Below are positions 25,881 through 36,322 of a stretch of DNA of 57,373 nt, piece after piece (position 1 is the first letter of the stretch; each line of letters starts with the position of its first letter). The position numbers were made by a program, and so were the translations under genes. The notes beneath the pieces are model-generated. The model worked only from the letters and a program-made list of their open reading frames with translations, did no database searches and had not been told where the DNA came from. The stretch comes from Pseudofrankia coriaricola (GTDB lineage: Bacteria > Actinomycetota > Actinomycetes > Frankiales > Frankiaceae). The stretch is from contig NZ_MBLO01000225.1 in assembly GCF_001854805.1 (NCBI RefSeq), positions 1 to 57,373 on the forward strand. The letters run 5' to 3'.

Positions 25881-25903
25881 GACCTGGATGGTTGGCTGTG
25901 CGC

Positions 25904-27313
25904 ATGGACGCGTCGGGGGTGCTGTTCGCGCTCGTCTGCCTGGTGTTCGGCGCGGGGGGCGGCTACCTCGTGGGCAGGCAGGCCGGGGCGCAGCGAGCGA
26001 ACGCCGACGTCGCCGGTCTGCGGACCGCGCTGGAGTACGAGCGCAAGTCGGCCGGCGAGCGGGTCGCGCTCGTCGAGCAGAGCCAGCGGCGCCTGGCCGA
26101 GACGTTCCAAGCGCTGTCCTCGCGGGCGCTGGAGGGAGCCAGCCGACAGTTCCTGGACCTGGCCGCCGCCCGCTTCGACGAGGCCGGCACCCGCGCACGT
26201 GGCGACCTCGACATGCGGCACGTCGCCGTCGAGAACCTGGTGACGCCGCTGCGCGAGACGCTCGCGCGGATGGAGGAACGGCTGCGCGAGCTGGAGACCG
26301 CCCGCACCGACGCCTACGCCACGCTCGTCGAGCAGGTGCGGGCCACCCGCGAGGCCTCCGACGCGCTGCGCACCCAGACCGCGCAGCTGGTGACCGCGCT
26401 GCGCAAGCCGCAGGCACGCGGCGCCTGGGGTGAGCTGCAGCTGCGCCGCGTCGCCGAGGTCGCCGGCATGCTGGCCCGCTGCGACTTCACGGAGCAGCAC
26501 ACCGTCACCGGTGACGAGGGAGAGACGACCCAGCGGCCGGACATGGTCGTTCACCTGGTCGGCGGGCGCAGCATCGTGGTCGACTCCAAGGTCCCCATGG
26601 CCGCGTTCCTCGAGGCGGCCGAGGCGGCCGAGGACGCGGTGCGGGCCGAGCGGCTGGCCGCGCACGCCAGGCACCTGCGCACGCACGTGGACCAACTGGC
26701 GTCAAAGGCCTACTGGCGCCGGATGGACTCGCCGGAGTTCGTCGTGCTGTTCGTCCCGGCCGAGGCCTTCCTGGCACCCGCGCTCGACCACGACCCTGGC
26801 CTGCTGGAGTACGCCGCCGGCAAGGGCGTGGTGCTCGCCACGCCGACGACGCTCATCGCGCTGCTGCGCACCGTCGCCTACGCCTGGACGCAGGACGCGC
26901 TGACCACGCGGGCCAAGGAGGTCTACGAACTCGGCCGCGAGCTGTACGCCCGGCTCGGCACTCTGGGTGAGCACGTCGACAGGCTCGGCGCGTCGCTGGG
27001 GCGGGCAGTGAAGGACTACAACGCGGCCGTCGGGTCGCTGGAGGGCCGGGTGCTGGTGTCGGCTCGCCGACTGGCCGGGCTGGAGGTCGTCGAGGAGGAG
27101 CTGGCCAGCCCCAAGCCCGTGGAGGTGGGCGTCCGCCCGCTGACGGCCGCCGAGCTCGTGGCCGAGCCCGGTGGGCCAGAACCGCTAGAAGAGCTGGACC
27201 TCGAGGGGCTGGAGCTGGTGTCGTCGGCGCCCTTCGCGACGCCGGCGGACACCGCCGGCGCGGCAGCCGCCCAGGCGGCTTCGCCGAGTACCGGAGCCCC
27301 CACGGAGAGTTGA
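25904..27313 (+). CDS. rmuC: DNA recombination protein RmuC
   Basis: A 469-residue protein with an N-terminal membrane helix (VLFALVCLVFGAGGGYLVGR), a long charged coiled coil to about residue 170, and the RmuC domain (GAWGELQLRRVAEVAGMLAR; VDSKVPMAAFLEAAEA; ATPTTLIALLRTVAYAWTQ), which has a PD-(D/E)xK-like core. RmuC limits recombination at short inverted repeats in E. coli, of some interest given the hairpin repeats here. ATG 25904; a GTG two codons earlier is also possible. The C-terminal 60 residues are acidic and not conserved. Confidence 0.9.
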   Translation: MDASGVLFALVCLVFGAGGGYLVGRQAGAQRANADVAGLRTALEYERKSAGERVALVEQSQRRLAETFQALSSRALEGASRQFLDLAAARFDEAGTRARGDLDMRHVAVENLVTPLRETLARMEERLRELETARTDAYATLVEQVRATREASDALRTQTAQLVTALRKPQARGAWGELQLRRVAEVAGMLARCDFTEQHTVTGDEGETTQRPDMVVHLVGGRSIVVDSKVPMAAFLEAAEAAEDAVRAERLAAHARHLRTHVDQLASKAYWRRMDSPEFVVLFVPAEAFLAPALDHDPGLLEYAAGKGVVLATPTTLIALLRTVAYAWTQDALTTRAKEVYELGRELYARLGTLGEHVDRLGASLGRAVKDYNAAVGSLEGRVLVSARRLAGLEVVEEELASPKPVEVGVRPLTAAELVAEPGGPEPLEELDLEGLELVSSAPFATPADTAGAAAAQAASPSTGAPTES

Positions 27314-27387
27314 AAAGGCCGGTGGCTGGTACAGCCGCGAACTATCGTGCTGACGCATTCTTAAACCTGGGGCGGTACCTTGCCCAC

Positions 27388-27951
27388 GTGAGTCTGCCCG
27401 ACCGGCAACCCGCCGGCCCCCGCGGTCGCCCCGACCGGCCACGCGGACCGGCCGACCGTCCCCCCATCGGACGGCGTCGCCCGACCCTGCAGCCGACGAC
27501 GGTGATCAGCGACAACCGTCGGGGGCTCACCGCCTTCGGCGCGTCACTGGTCGTACTGATCATCGGCGCGGTCGGCGCGGCCGCCGACGTGGCCGTCTTC
27601 GGGCATCTCGGCTGGATCTTCGGCGTGCTGTTCGTCTCGGCCTGCGCCGCGAGCACGTTGCGCACGCATGTGGACGACCTGGTGGGAGTCGCCATCATGC
27701 CGCCGCTGGTCTATGCGGCGATCACCGCCGGGGTCGGTTTCCTGCATCCGGCGACCGGCAGCGACGGCGGGCTCAAGACGAAGGCCATCGACATCGGTTC
27801 CGAACTGATCCTGCGAGCGCCGAGCCTCCTGACCGCCGAGCTGTTGGTGATCATCATCGCGCTGGTCCGCGCCCGCCGGGCGGCGGTGGCACGCCGCGAG
27901 CGCGCCCGCGCGATGGCGGCCAGCCGAACCCGCCGCGACGGCCGGCCGTAG
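27388..27951 (+). CDS. DUF6542-type membrane protein
   Basis: A 187-residue protein with a Pro/Arg-rich cytoplasmic lead of about 45 residues and four likely membrane helices (LTAFGASLVVLIIGAVGAAA; WIFGVLFVSACAAST; VGVAIMPPLVYAAITAGVG; LLTAELLVIIIALVRA), ending in a basic tail. Proteins of this kind lie downstream of ychF/rmuC/xseA regions in actinobacteria and are of unknown function. GTG 27388 is chosen because sequence upstream is not protein-like. It converges with glpX. Confidence 0.7.
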   Translation: MSLPDRQPAGPRGRPDRPRGPADRPPIGRRRPTLQPTTVISDNRRGLTAFGASLVVLIIGAVGAAADVAVFGHLGWIFGVLFVSACAASTLRTHVDDLVGVAIMPPLVYAAITAGVGFLHPATGSDGGLKTKAIDIGSELILRAPSLLTAELLVIIIALVRARRAAVARRERARAMAASRTRRDGRP

Positions 27952-28000
27952 CGCAGATCTGAGCCAGCCAGGTGGCCGACCCGCGAGCGATCCGCGCGGG

Positions 28001-29026
28001 TTAGAACGGGACCGTTGAATAGGCCTGAAGCTTGGTGAGCTGGTGCTGGCTGTCCACGCGGCGGATGGTGCCGCTGCGCGAACGCATGACCAGCGACGAC
28101 GTGCTCGCGCCGCCCGGCCGGTAGCGCACCCCGGCGAGCAGCTCGCCGTCGGTGATGCCGGTGGCGACGAAGAAGACGTTGTCGCTGTTCACCAGGTCGC
28201 CCGTGGTCAGCACCCGGGTGGTGTCGTGGCCCGCGTCCTCGACCTTGCGTCGCTCGTCGTCGTCGCGAGGCCAGAGACGGCCCTGGATCACGCCGCCGAG
28301 GCAGGTCACCGCGCAGGCAGTGATGATCCCCTCCGGGGTGCCCCCGACCCCGAGCAACAGATCGACACCGGTGTCCGCGGAGGCGGCCATCACGGCGCCG
28401 GCGACGTCGCCGTCCGAGATCAGCTTGACGCGCGCGCCCGTCGCCCGGATCTCGTCCACCAGCGTGGCGTGCCGCGGCCGGTCGAGCACGACGACGGTGA
28501 CGTCGCGCGGGAGGATGCCCTTGGCCTTTGCCACCGCACGGACGTTGTCCTCCACGGAGGCGTCGATGTCGACGACCGCGGCGGCCTCCGGGCCTGTCAC
28601 GAGCTTGTCCATGTAGAAGCAGACGCTCGCGTCGTACATCGTGCCGCGCTCGCTGACGGCCATCACCGAGACGGCGTTGTTCATGCCCTTGGCCGTCAGC
28701 GTCGTGCCGTCCACCGGGTCGACGGCGACGTCGCACTCGGGGCCCTCGCCCGAGCCGACCTCCTCGCCGTTGAACAGCATCGGGGCCTCGTCCTTCTCGC
28801 CCTCCCCGATGACGACCACGCCACGCATGGAGACGGTGCCGACCAGCCGGCGCATCGCGTCGACGGCGGCGCCGTCGGCCCCGTTCTTGTCGCCGCGGCC
28901 CACCCAGCGGGCGGCGGCGAGCGCGGCGGCCTCGGTCACCCGGACCAGTTCTAGCGCCAGGTTGCGGTCGGGTGCCTGGCCTTGCACGGCAAGCGGTTCG
29001 GGGACTGCGCTGCTGTCATGTGCCAC
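28001..29026 (-). CDS. glpX: Class II fructose-1,6-bisphosphatase
   Basis: A 341-residue gluconeogenic phosphatase of the GlpX type. Conserved parts: [40 protein letters not shown] (acidic metal ligands), [13 protein letters not shown] (the LiCl-sensitive phosphatase motif) and [15 protein letters not shown]. The start is GTG 29026. In most actinobacteria this is the only FBPase and it is paired with a divergent DUF4245 gene, as here. Confidence 0.95.
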   Translation of the reverse strand: MAHDSSAVPEPLAVQGQAPDRNLALELVRVTEAAALAAARWVGRGDKNGADGAAVDAMRRLVGTVSMRGVVVIGEGEKDEAPMLFNGEEVGSGEGPECDVAVDPVDGTTLTAKGMNNAVSVMAVSERGTMYDASVCFYMDKLVTGPEAAAVVDIDASVEDNVRAVAKAKGILPRDVTVVVLDRPRHATLVDEIRATGARVKLISDGDVAGAVMAASADTGVDLLLGVGGTPEGIITACAVTCLGGVIQGRLWPRDDDERRKVEDAGHDTTRVLTTGDLVNSDNVFFVATGITDGELLAGVRYRPGGASTSSLVMRSRSGTIRRVDSQHQLTKLQAYSTVPF

Positions 29027-29280
29027 AGCAGAAGACTAGTTCGCGGGCTCCGTCGCCGCCCGCGGTTGTGACCGCCGTCCGGTCCCGCCACGAGGCGCGG
29101 CGGCGGGCGGGCGCGGCGCGCGAAAACGGGCGCGGGCGGCCGTCATGCCCCCTCCGCACGGCGGCCGCCCACGCGTCACGTCCGACGCCTTGCTTGCCCG
29201 GAAGGTTGCGCCGGCCGGTGAGTGTCGGGCGCCACGCTCCCCCGGTCGTTGACCGCCAGGCCGACCAGCATCATGGGGGC

Positions 29281-29865
29281 GTGGCACGTAAGCGTGGTCA
29301 GGAGACCATTCGGGACATGACGCTCTCGCTCGCCGTCGTCATGGCGGGCGTCTTCGCCTTCGTCTTCTTCGTTCTCCCACGCGGCGACGACGAGCAGGCG
29401 GTCAAGGTCGTCGACAACGCCGCCGTGTCGGTCACCTCGTTCGCCCGGCAGGCCCCTTACCAGGTGCTCGCGCCGTCCGGCCTGGCCCAGGACCTGTGGA
29501 AGCCCACGTCCCTGCGGGTCCAGGCCCCCGGCGCGGTTCAGGGCGCCGACACCGACCTCGCGGTGCTGACCATCGGCTACGTGGTCGACCGCAAGGGCCA
29601 CCGGACGTTCGCTCGTTACGAGGTGAGCAACGCGCCGGACGCCGTGCAGCGCCTGCTCGGCAACCGCCCGGTAACCGGGCATCGCGCGATCGCGGGCGAG
29701 ACCTGGGACGAACGCCGCGACGACGACGGCCATCTGGCACTCACGCGCACGGCCGGCGGCTCCATCGTGATCGTCGACGACGGTGACGGCTCCGGCGGCG
29801 CGAGCCCCGCGGACCTCGATGCGCTCGCCGCCTCGGTGCGCCTGGTCTCGACGGCCTCCTCCTGA
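29281..29865 (+). CDS. DUF4245 membrane-anchored protein
   Basis: A 194-residue protein with a short basic N-terminus, one transmembrane helix (LAVVMAGVFAFVFFVLP, about residues 16-32) and an exported domain of about 150 residues typical of DUF4245 (FARQAPYQVLAPSGLAQDLW, ATAV-type core, SIVIVDDGDG). Its function is unknown. GTG 29281 is preceded by a run of five Gs. Divergent from glpX, an order conserved with mycobacteria (Rv1099c-Rv1100c region). Confidence 0.85.
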   Translation: MARKRGQETIRDMTLSLAVVMAGVFAFVFFVLPRGDDEQAVKVVDNAAVSVTSFARQAPYQVLAPSGLAQDLWKPTSLRVQAPGAVQGADTDLAVLTIGYVVDRKGHRTFARYEVSNAPDAVQRLLGNRPVTGHRAIAGETWDERRDDDGHLALTRTAGGSIVIVDDGDGSGGASPADLDALAASVRLVSTASS

Positions 29866-29910
29866 CCGCCCCGGGACCGCGCCCGCCGGCCCGCGGAAGG
29901 CCACCCGCCG

Positions 29911-30171
29911 TCAGAGTGGCGAGCGGCCCGGGCCGGGCGCGGGCTCGGCGGCGGCGATGCGGGCCCGGGCGCCCTCGAGGAGGGCCTGGCAGGTTCTGGC
30001 CAGTTCCTCGCCACGTTCCCAGAGGGCCAGCGACTCCTCGAGGGTGACCCCGCCCGCCTCCAGCCTGCGTACGACGTCCTCCAGCTCCGCGCGGGAGTCC
30101 TCGAACGTGGGCCCGCCGCCGGCGGGCCCGCCAGGCCGCACGGCGGCCTGCTCTGTGTTCGGCTCGGTCAA
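29911..30171 (-). CDS. xseB: Exodeoxyribonuclease VII small subunit
   Basis: An 86-residue protein with the complete XseB helical hairpin: FEDSRAELEDVVRRLEAGGV then TLEESLALWERGEELARTC. Several copies coat the large subunit in the ssDNA exonuclease. It follows xseA on the same strand with a 99-bp gap. Confidence 0.93.
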   Translation of the reverse strand: MTEPNTEQAAVRPGGPAGGGPTFEDSRAELEDVVRRLEAGGVTLEESLALWERGEELARTCQALLEGARARIAAAEPAPGPGRSPL

Positions 30172-30270
30172 GCGGGGCTCCTCAGTCTGCGTTCCTGGAT
30201 GTGAATCGGCGGGTGCCGGCCGCCACGCGCCGGGTGGTCGGCTGCCGGCTGACCCGGCTGGCTGGCCGGG

Positions 30271-31617
30271 TCAGGGAACGGGGTCCGGCGCCGGGTCCAG
30301 GCCTCGTGGAGGGGGCGGCGTCGGCGCGGGGCCTGGCACCGCCGCCCCCCGCGCCGAGGAGGCCGGGGCCGCCTCGCCGCCGGCGGCGAGGCCGGTGACG
30401 ACCGCTCCGAACGAGCCCCCCGCGACCCGGATCCGCAGTGCCTGGTCCGCGGTGAGCGCCGCCGGGTCCCGGACGATGGCGCCGCCCGCCGCGTCCTGCA
30501 CGAGCGCGTAGCCGCGATCGAGGGTCGCCGCCGGGGAGAGGGCACGCAGGCGGGCGGTGGCGTGGGTGAGATCGCGGCCCGCGACGTCGACGGCGTGCGT
30601 CACGCAGCGGCGCGCCCGCCGGGCGAGCGCGTCCACGGCCTCCGCCCGCCGGTCCAGCTCCCGGTGCGGCGCGGCGAGCACCGGCCGGCCGCGCAGGTCG
30701 GCGAGCGCGCGGCGTTCCCGCTCGACTCGCTGGTCGACCACCCTGCGGGCGCGGGCGCGCAGCTGCGCGACGATCGCCGCCTGCTCCGCGACGTCGGGCA
30801 CCACCCGCTTGGCGGCATCCGTCGGGGTGGAGGCGCGCACGTCGGCGACGTAGTCGAGCAGCGGGCTGTCCTGCTCGTGCCCGATCGCGGACACCACGGG
30901 AGTGCGCGCCGCGGCGACCGCGCGCAGCAGCGCCTCGTCGGAGAACGGCAGCAGGTCCTCCAGCGAGCCACCGCCCCGGGCGATCACGATGACCTCCACC
31001 TCCCGGTCGGCGTCGAGCTCGCGCAGGGCGTCGATGACCTGACCGGCGGCGAGCGCCCCCTGCACGGCGACCTCGCGGGTGACGATCCGCACCGCGGGCC
31101 AGCGGCGCCGGGCGTTCTCCACGACGTCGCGCTCGGCGGCGCTCGCCCGGCCGGTGATCAGCCCGACCGCCGTCGGCAGGAACGGGAGCCGGCGCTTGCG
31201 GGACGCGGCGAACAGCCCCTCGGAGGCGAGCAGCTGGCGCAGCGCCTCCAGCCGGGCGAGCAGCGCGCCCACGCCGACCGGCCTGATCTCGAAGACGTCC
31301 AGCGACAGGGTGCCCCGCCCGGCGTAGAACGACGGCCTGCCCCACACCACCACCCGCGCGCCGTCGACCAGCGCCGGCCCCACGGCGTCGCACACCGCTC
31401 GCGCGCAGGTGACCTGCAGCGAGACGTCCGCGACCGGGTCGCGCAGGGTCAGGAACACCGTGTTCATCCCGGGCCGGCGGGAGATCTGGGTCACCTGCCC
31501 CTCGACCCAGACGCGCCCGAGCCGGCTGATCCAGTCGCCGAGCGCGCGGGACACCGTCCGCACCGGCAGCGGCTGTTCGGGACTCGATGTCAACGCCACG
31601 CCCGCACGGTAGGACAT
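30271..31617 (-). CDS. xseA: Exodeoxyribonuclease VII large subunit
   Basis: A 448-residue protein with the N-terminal OB fold ([20 protein letters not shown]), the catalytic domain ([60 protein letters not shown]) and the C-terminal coiled-coil. The RGGGS and GHExDxxLxDxxAD motifs are intact. A proline-rich tail of about 40 residues follows. ATG 31617 gives MSYRAGVAL; a GTG five codons on (VALTSSPEQ) is equally reasonable. Confidence 0.93.
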   Translation of the reverse strand: MSYRAGVALTSSPEQPLPVRTVSRALGDWISRLGRVWVEGQVTQISRRPGMNTVFLTLRDPVADVSLQVTCARAVCDAVGPALVDGARVVVWGRPSFYAGRGTLSLDVFEIRPVGVGALLARLEALRQLLASEGLFAASRKRRLPFLPTAVGLITGRASAAERDVVENARRRWPAVRIVTREVAVQGALAAGQVIDALRELDADREVEVIVIARGGGSLEDLLPFSDEALLRAVAAARTPVVSAIGHEQDSPLLDYVADVRASTPTDAAKRVVPDVAEQAAIVAQLRARARRVVDQRVERERRALADLRGRPVLAAPHRELDRRAEAVDALARRARRCVTHAVDVAGRDLTHATARLRALSPAATLDRGYALVQDAAGGAIVRDPAALTADQALRIRVAGGSFGAVVTGLAAGGEAAPASSARGAAVPGPAPTPPPPRGLDPAPDPVP

Positions 31618-31901
31618 ACCGACGGGCAGGTCCCGGCCCTGGGCCCCCGGGCGCGTGGCCTCGGCACGGTTTTCGACCTGGTGACGGCATGTTCCCAGGT
31701 ATGCCTTGCTCATCACACTGCCGGCCCGCCGTGGCACGACGCGCCGTCGACCGGCCGACACCCCCGTCCGGAACTCTTGTCCGCCCAGGCCGCTGACCAG
31801 GCACGACAGGCGGAAGCACTGAGTAGGACGGATGCCGGCAACGCGTGACGCACCTACGGCCGGTCTTCCCGCCGGGCCCGCGCCGCGTAGACTGCCGGGA
31901 C

Positions 31902-32861
31902 ATGGGGCGGGTCCTGCTGGCCAAGCCGCGCGGCTACTGCGCCGGTGTCGATCGAGCGGTTCAGACCGTGGAGAAGGCACTGGAGCTGTACGGCGTTCCG
32001 GTATACGTGCGTAAGCAGATCGTGCACAACGCTCACGTTGTCAAGACGTTGGAGGCGAAGGGTGCGATCTTCGTTGAGGAGACGGAAGAGGTGCCGCACG
32101 GCGCTACCGTCGTGTTCTCCGCGCACGGGGTAGCACCCACCGTGCACGAGGAGGCGACGGAGCGGAAGCTGCGCACCATCGACGCCACATGTCCGCTGGT
32201 GACCAAGGTGCATCACGAGGCGCGCCGGTTTGCCCGTGAGGACTACGACATCCTGCTCATCGGCCACGAGGGCCACGAGGAGGTCGTCGGCACCACAGGG
32301 CAGGCGCCGGACCGGATCCACCTGGTCGACGGCCCGGAGGACGCCGCTGGGGTGGCGGTGCGTGACCCCAAGCGGGTCGCCTACCTCTCCCAGACGACGC
32401 TCTCGGTCGACGAGACCATGGAGACGGTGGAGGCGCTGCGCGAGCGGTTCCCGCACCTGACGGGGCCACCGAACTCGGACATCTGCTACGCGACCCAGAA
32501 CCGCCAGGTGGCGGTCAAGGAGATCTCTCAGGCGGTCGACCTGATCCTGGTCGTCGGCTCGCCGAACTCGTCGAACTCGGTCCGCCTGGTCGAGGTCGCG
32601 CTCGACGCCGGCGCGCCGGCCGCGTACCTCGTCGACAACAGCGAGCAGGTACAGGAGCAGTGGCTCGACGGTGTGGAGACCGTCGGCGTCACCAGCGGCG
32701 CCTCAGTGCCGGAGGAGCTCGTCACCGAGCTGATGACCTGGCTCGCCGAGCGGGGCTTCAACGACGTGGACGAGGTCACCGCGATGGAGGAGCACCTCCT
32801 GTTCGCCCTGCCGCCGGAGCTGCGCCGCGACATCCGCTCCAAGGAGCGCGCCGCCGGCTGA
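31902..32861 (+). CDS. ispH: 4-hydroxy-3-methylbut-2-enyl diphosphate reductase
   Basis: The 319-residue 4Fe-4S enzyme that ends the MEP isoprenoid pathway. The three cluster cysteines lie in [20 protein letters not shown] and [10 protein letters not shown]. The catalytic Glu is in the EEVVGTTGQ segment region, and the SSNSxRLVEVA motif is present as [17 protein letters not shown] 31902 opens directly on the conserved [14 protein letters not shown] frame upstream to 31845 is open but not conserved. Divergent from xseA; a strong terminator follows. Confidence 0.96.
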   Translation: MGRVLLAKPRGYCAGVDRAVQTVEKALELYGVPVYVRKQIVHNAHVVKTLEAKGAIFVEETEEVPHGATVVFSAHGVAPTVHEEATERKLRTIDATCPLVTKVHHEARRFAREDYDILLIGHEGHEEVVGTTGQAPDRIHLVDGPEDAAGVAVRDPKRVAYLSQTTLSVDETMETVEALRERFPHLTGPPNSDICYATQNRQVAVKEISQAVDLILVVGSPNSSNSVRLVEVALDAGAPAAYLVDNSEQVQEQWLDGVETVGVTSGASVPEELVTELMTWLAERGFNDVDEVTAMEEHLLFALPPELRRDIRSKERAAG

Positions 32862-32891
32862 GCAGCGCGACGTCCGCCCGCAACGACTCGT

Positions 32892-32949
32892 ACACAGGGC
32901 CGCTGGTCTGTCGCCGCCGCGCGATGGCCTGGCGGCCCTGTGTGTTTTT
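32892..32949 (+). terminator. Intrinsic terminator of ispH
   Basis: A perfect 12-bp stem, ACACAGGGCCGC (32892-32903) with GCGGCCCTGTGT (32932-32943), a 28-base loop, and then GTTTTTG. It begins 31 bp after the ispH stop. This is the one hairpin in the window with a real T-run. Confidence 0.85.
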
Positions 32950-33106
32950 GGTGCCGGGTGTCTGGCGCTGGCGACGATCGCGGCCACATCTCCTGACCCT
33001 GCCCGGGCCAGACTCGTTAGCCTGCGGGAAGTACCCGCGTCGCCTACCCGCGCATCGTGGCGGTCGAACGGCGGCGACCGGCTGAGGACGAGGAGCACCG
33101 AGCGGC

Positions 33107-34498
33107 ATGACCGAGCAGGAGTACCGGATCGAGCACGACAGCATGGGGGACGTTCGGGTCCCGGCCGACGCGAAATGGCGCGCACAGACCCAGCGCGCGG
33201 TCGAGAACTTCCCAGTGTCCGGGCAGCGCATCTCGCGGGCGCACATCGCGGCCCTCGCTCGGATCAAGGCGGCGGCCGCGACGGTCAACGCCAAGCTCGG
33301 AGTGCTGGACGGCGAGATCGCCGAGGCGATCGTCTCGGCGGCCACCGAGGTCGCCCGTGGCGACTGGGACGACCACTTCCCCCTGGACGTGTTCCAGACC
33401 GGTAGCGGCACCTCGTCGAACATGAACACCAACGAGGTCATCGCGACGCTCGCCACCGAGCGGCTCGGTCGGCCGGTGCACCCGAACGACCATGTGAACT
33501 GCTCGCAGTCGTCGAACGACGTGTTCCCGTCGTCGATCCACGTCGCCGCGACCCAGGGAATCGTCGCCGAGCTGATCCCGGCACTGGAGCACCTGGCGGC
33601 GTCGCTGTCGCGTAAGAGCGAGCAGTTCGCCGATGTGGTCAAGTCCGGGCGTACGCATCTGATGGACGCGACCCCGGTCACCCTGGGCCAGGAGTTCGGC
33701 GGCTACGCCGCGGCGGTGCGCCTCGGCATCGAGCGGCTGAACGCGGCGCTGCCGAGGATTGGCGAGCTGCCGCTGGGCGGCACCGCCGTGGGCACCGGGA
33801 TCAACACCCCGCCCGGTTTCTCCGCGACCGTCATCTCCGAGCTCGCGGCGAGCACCGGACTGCCGCTGACCGAGGCGCGCAACCACTTCGAGGCGCAGGC
33901 CTCCCGGGACGGCCTGGTCGAGGCGTCCGGTGTGCTGCGGGTCATCGCGTTGTCGCTCTACAAGATCTCCAACGACCTGCGCTGGGCGTCCTCCGGCCCG
34001 CGCGCGGGCCTCGGCGAGATCCACCTGCCCGACCTGCAGCCCGGCTCGTCGATCATGCCCGGCAAGGTCAACCCGGTCATTCCCGAGGCGGTCTGCCAGG
34101 TGGTCGCCCAGGTCGTCGGCAACGACGCGGCTGTGGCGTTCGGCGGCTCGGCCGGCAACTTCGAGCTGAACGTGATGCTGCCGGTGATCGCCCGCAATCT
34201 GCTGGAGTCAATTCACATCCTGTCGACGATCAGCCAGCTGTTCGCCGACCGCTGCATCGACGGCGTCGAGGCGAACGTCGAGCGTTGCCGCCGGTATGCC
34301 GAGTCGTCGCCGTCGATCGTCACGCCGTTGAACAAGTACATCGGCTACGAGGAGGCGGCGAAGGTCGCCAAGCTGTCGCTCGCCGAGGAGAAGACGATCC
34401 GCGAGGTCGTGCTGGAGCGCGGCTACGTCGACGCCGGCAAGCTCACTCTGGAACAGCTCGACGCCGCCCTCGACGTCCTCTCCATGACCCACCCGTAG
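33107..34498 (+). CDS. fumC: Class II fumarate hydratase
   Basis: A 463-residue TCA-cycle fumarase. Family motifs are [43 protein letters not shown] and the superfamily signature [15 protein letters not shown] with the catalytic loop serine. Being the iron-free form, it tolerates oxygen. ATG 33107 opens on a typical short lead ([19 protein letters not shown]). fumC near glpX and phoH2 is also the order in mycobacteria. Confidence 0.96.
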   Translation: MTEQEYRIEHDSMGDVRVPADAKWRAQTQRAVENFPVSGQRISRAHIAALARIKAAAATVNAKLGVLDGEIAEAIVSAATEVARGDWDDHFPLDVFQTGSGTSSNMNTNEVIATLATERLGRPVHPNDHVNCSQSSNDVFPSSIHVAATQGIVAELIPALEHLAASLSRKSEQFADVVKSGRTHLMDATPVTLGQEFGGYAAAVRLGIERLNAALPRIGELPLGGTAVGTGINTPPGFSATVISELAASTGLPLTEARNHFEAQASRDGLVEASGVLRVIALSLYKISNDLRWASSGPRAGLGEIHLPDLQPGSSIMPGKVNPVIPEAVCQVVAQVVGNDAAVAFGGSAGNFELNVMLPVIARNLLESIHILSTISQLFADRCIDGVEANVERCRRYAESSPSIVTPLNKYIGYEEAAKVAKLSLAEEKTIREVVLERGYVDAGKLTLEQLDAALDVLSMTHP

Positions 34499-34506
34499 CC
34501 CTCCCG

Positions 34507-34581
34507 ACCGGTCCTGGCTTTCAAGGACCGGTGGAGGGACTTGTCCGCCGGGCGGGGAACGGCCTTAGCCGTTCCCCGCCC
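34507..34581 (+). terminator. Double hairpin after fumC
   Basis: Two perfect hairpins in succession: ACCGGTCCT / AGGACCGGT (34507-34532) and a 14-bp stem GGGCGGGGAACGGC / GCCGTTCCCCGCCC with loop CTTA (34550-34581). No T-run. The first begins 9 bp after the fumC stop. It may end transcription or protect the 3' end. Confidence 0.75.
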
Positions 34582-34758
34582 GCCGCGGCTTGGCCGCTGC
34601 CCGCCGTTGGTGTCGCCGATGGAACCGCGGCGGAAAAATGCGGGTAACAACCCCGGCAGTGTGGCCGTTTTTCCCGTTCAGTCTGGATACTCTCGGCACG
34701 CGCGCACACGGGGCCGGCTGACACGGGCCCGGGGCGGGGTCGCTGAGGGGGAGCCCGA

Positions 34759-36168
34759 ATGTTCGACTATGACGTCCTGGTCATCGGGTCGGGGCCGGGC
34801 GGCCAGAAGGCGGCGATCGCCGCCGCGAAGCTCGGCCGGCGCGTGGCGATCGTCGACAAGCGCGACATGATCGGCGGCGTCTGCATCAACACGGGCACGA
34901 TCCCCTCGAAGACACTGCGCGAGGCGGTCCTCTACCTCACCGGCCTTTCGCAGCGCGAGATGTACGGCCAGAGTTACCGGGTCAAGGACGACATCACCGT
35001 CGGCGACCTGTCGGCCCGCACGCAGCATGTGATCAGCCGCGAGATCGACGTCATCCGCAGCCAGCTCTCCCGCAACCACGTGACGGTCGTGACCGGGATG
35101 GCGAAGTTCCTCGACCCGCACACGCTTTCCGTGACCGGGCCGGACGGTCTCGAGGTGCGCCGGGTCTCGGCAGAGAAGATCATCATCGCCACCGGCACTC
35201 GGCCGGCGCGGCCGGACTCGGTGGCCTTCGACGGCCGCACCGTCGTCGACAGCGACCAGATCCTCAACCTTGACCGCATTCCCGGCTCGATGGTCGTCGT
35301 CGGCGCGGGCGTCATCGGTATCGAGTACGCCTCGATGTTCGCCGCGCTCGGGACGAAGGTCACCGTCGTCGAGCGCCGCGAGCGGATGCTCGACTTCTGC
35401 GACCTTGAGATCGTCGAGGCCCTGAAATACCACCTGCGTGACCTGGCTGTGACGTTCCGGTTCCGCGAGGCCGTGGTCTCCGTCGAGCGGCACAACGGCG
35501 GCACGCTCACCCTGCTGGAAAGCGGCAAGAAGATCCCGGCCGACACGGTGATGTACTCCGCCGGCAGGCAGGGCCTTACCGACGCGCTCGGGCTCGAAGC
35601 GGCGGGGCTCGCCGCCGACGGCCGCGGCCGCATCAAGGTCGGCAGCGACTTCCGCACCGAGGCCGATCACATCTACGCCGTCGGTGACGTCATCGGTTTC
35701 CCCGCGCTCGCGGCGACGTCGATGGAGCAGGGCAGGCTCGCCGCCTACTCGGCCTGCGGCGAGGAGGTGCACACGCTACGTGCCGACCTGATGCCAATCG
35801 GTATCTACACGATCCCGGAGATCTCCTACGTGGGGAAGACCGAGGACGAGCTGACGGAAAGCTCGATCCCGTTCGAGGTCGGCATCGCCCGCTACCGCGA
35901 GCTCGCCCGCGGCCAGATCGTCGGCGACTCCTACGGCATGCTCAAACTGCTGGTCAGCCCGGACGACCACAAGCTGCTCGGCGTCCACGTCTTCGGCACC
36001 GGTGCCACCGAGATCGTGCACATCGGCCAGACTCTGATGGGCTGCGGCGGCACCATCGACTATCTCGTCGACAGCGTCTTCAACTACCCGACGCTGTCCG
36101 AGTCCTACAAGGTCGCCGCGCTGGACGCCATGAACAAGATGCGCGCCGTCGCCCGCTTCAGCGGCTGA
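34759..36168 (+). CDS. sthA: Soluble (Si-specific) NAD(P)+ transhydrogenase
   Basis: A 469-residue flavoprotein of the pyridine nucleotide-disulfide oxidoreductase fold. FAD-binding [10 protein letters not shown] is at residue 10 and NAD-binding [17 protein letters not shown] near 182. At the usual redox-active disulfide (CxxxxC) the sequence is [15 protein letters not shown]: one Cys is kept and the second is Thr, as in SthA enzymes, which separates it from lipoamide dehydrogenase. It moves reducing power between NADPH and NAD+. The ATG has GGGGGAG upstream. Confidence 0.9.
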   Translation: MFDYDVLVIGSGPGGQKAAIAAAKLGRRVAIVDKRDMIGGVCINTGTIPSKTLREAVLYLTGLSQREMYGQSYRVKDDITVGDLSARTQHVISREIDVIRSQLSRNHVTVVTGMAKFLDPHTLSVTGPDGLEVRRVSAEKIIIATGTRPARPDSVAFDGRTVVDSDQILNLDRIPGSMVVVGAGVIGIEYASMFAALGTKVTVVERRERMLDFCDLEIVEALKYHLRDLAVTFRFREAVVSVERHNGGTLTLLESGKKIPADTVMYSAGRQGLTDALGLEAAGLAADGRGRIKVGSDFRTEADHIYAVGDVIGFPALAATSMEQGRLAAYSACGEEVHTLRADLMPIGIYTIPEISYVGKTEDELTESSIPFEVGIARYRELARGQIVGDSYGMLKLLVSPDDHKLLGVHVFGTGATEIVHIGQTLMGCGGTIDYLVDSVFNYPTLSESYKVAALDAMNKMRAVARFSG

Positions 36169-36199
36169 GGCCCGATCGCCGGAAACCGAGCCGGCGCGC

Positions 36200-36280
36200 C
36201 GCTCGCGGCCGCCATCGCGGCCGCCATCGCGGCCGTTGTCGCGGCCGCCATCGCGGCCGTTGTCGCTGTCGGGCGGAGGC
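36200..36280. repeat. 12-bp tandem repeat after sthA
   Basis: Five or so imperfect copies of CGCGGCCGCCAT / CGCGGCCGTTGT lie in the 154-bp gap between the convergent sthA and the first beta-lactamase-like gene. It is a candidate for variable copy number between strains. Confidence 0.75.
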
Positions 36281-36322
36281 GCGAGCGGCCGGTCCCTCCC
36301 TTTGTCCCGACGCGTGGCGCGG

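Noticed and set aside
25376-26695. A 439-codon minus-strand frame between ychF and rmuC
   Set aside because: It runs across the R2 repeat and the rmuC gene with low-complexity sequence; rmuC is well supported on the plus strand.
34759-36168. Lipoamide dehydrogenase or mycothione reductase
   Set aside because: The second cysteine of the redox pair is threonine, so it cannot be a disulfide reductase; SthA fits.
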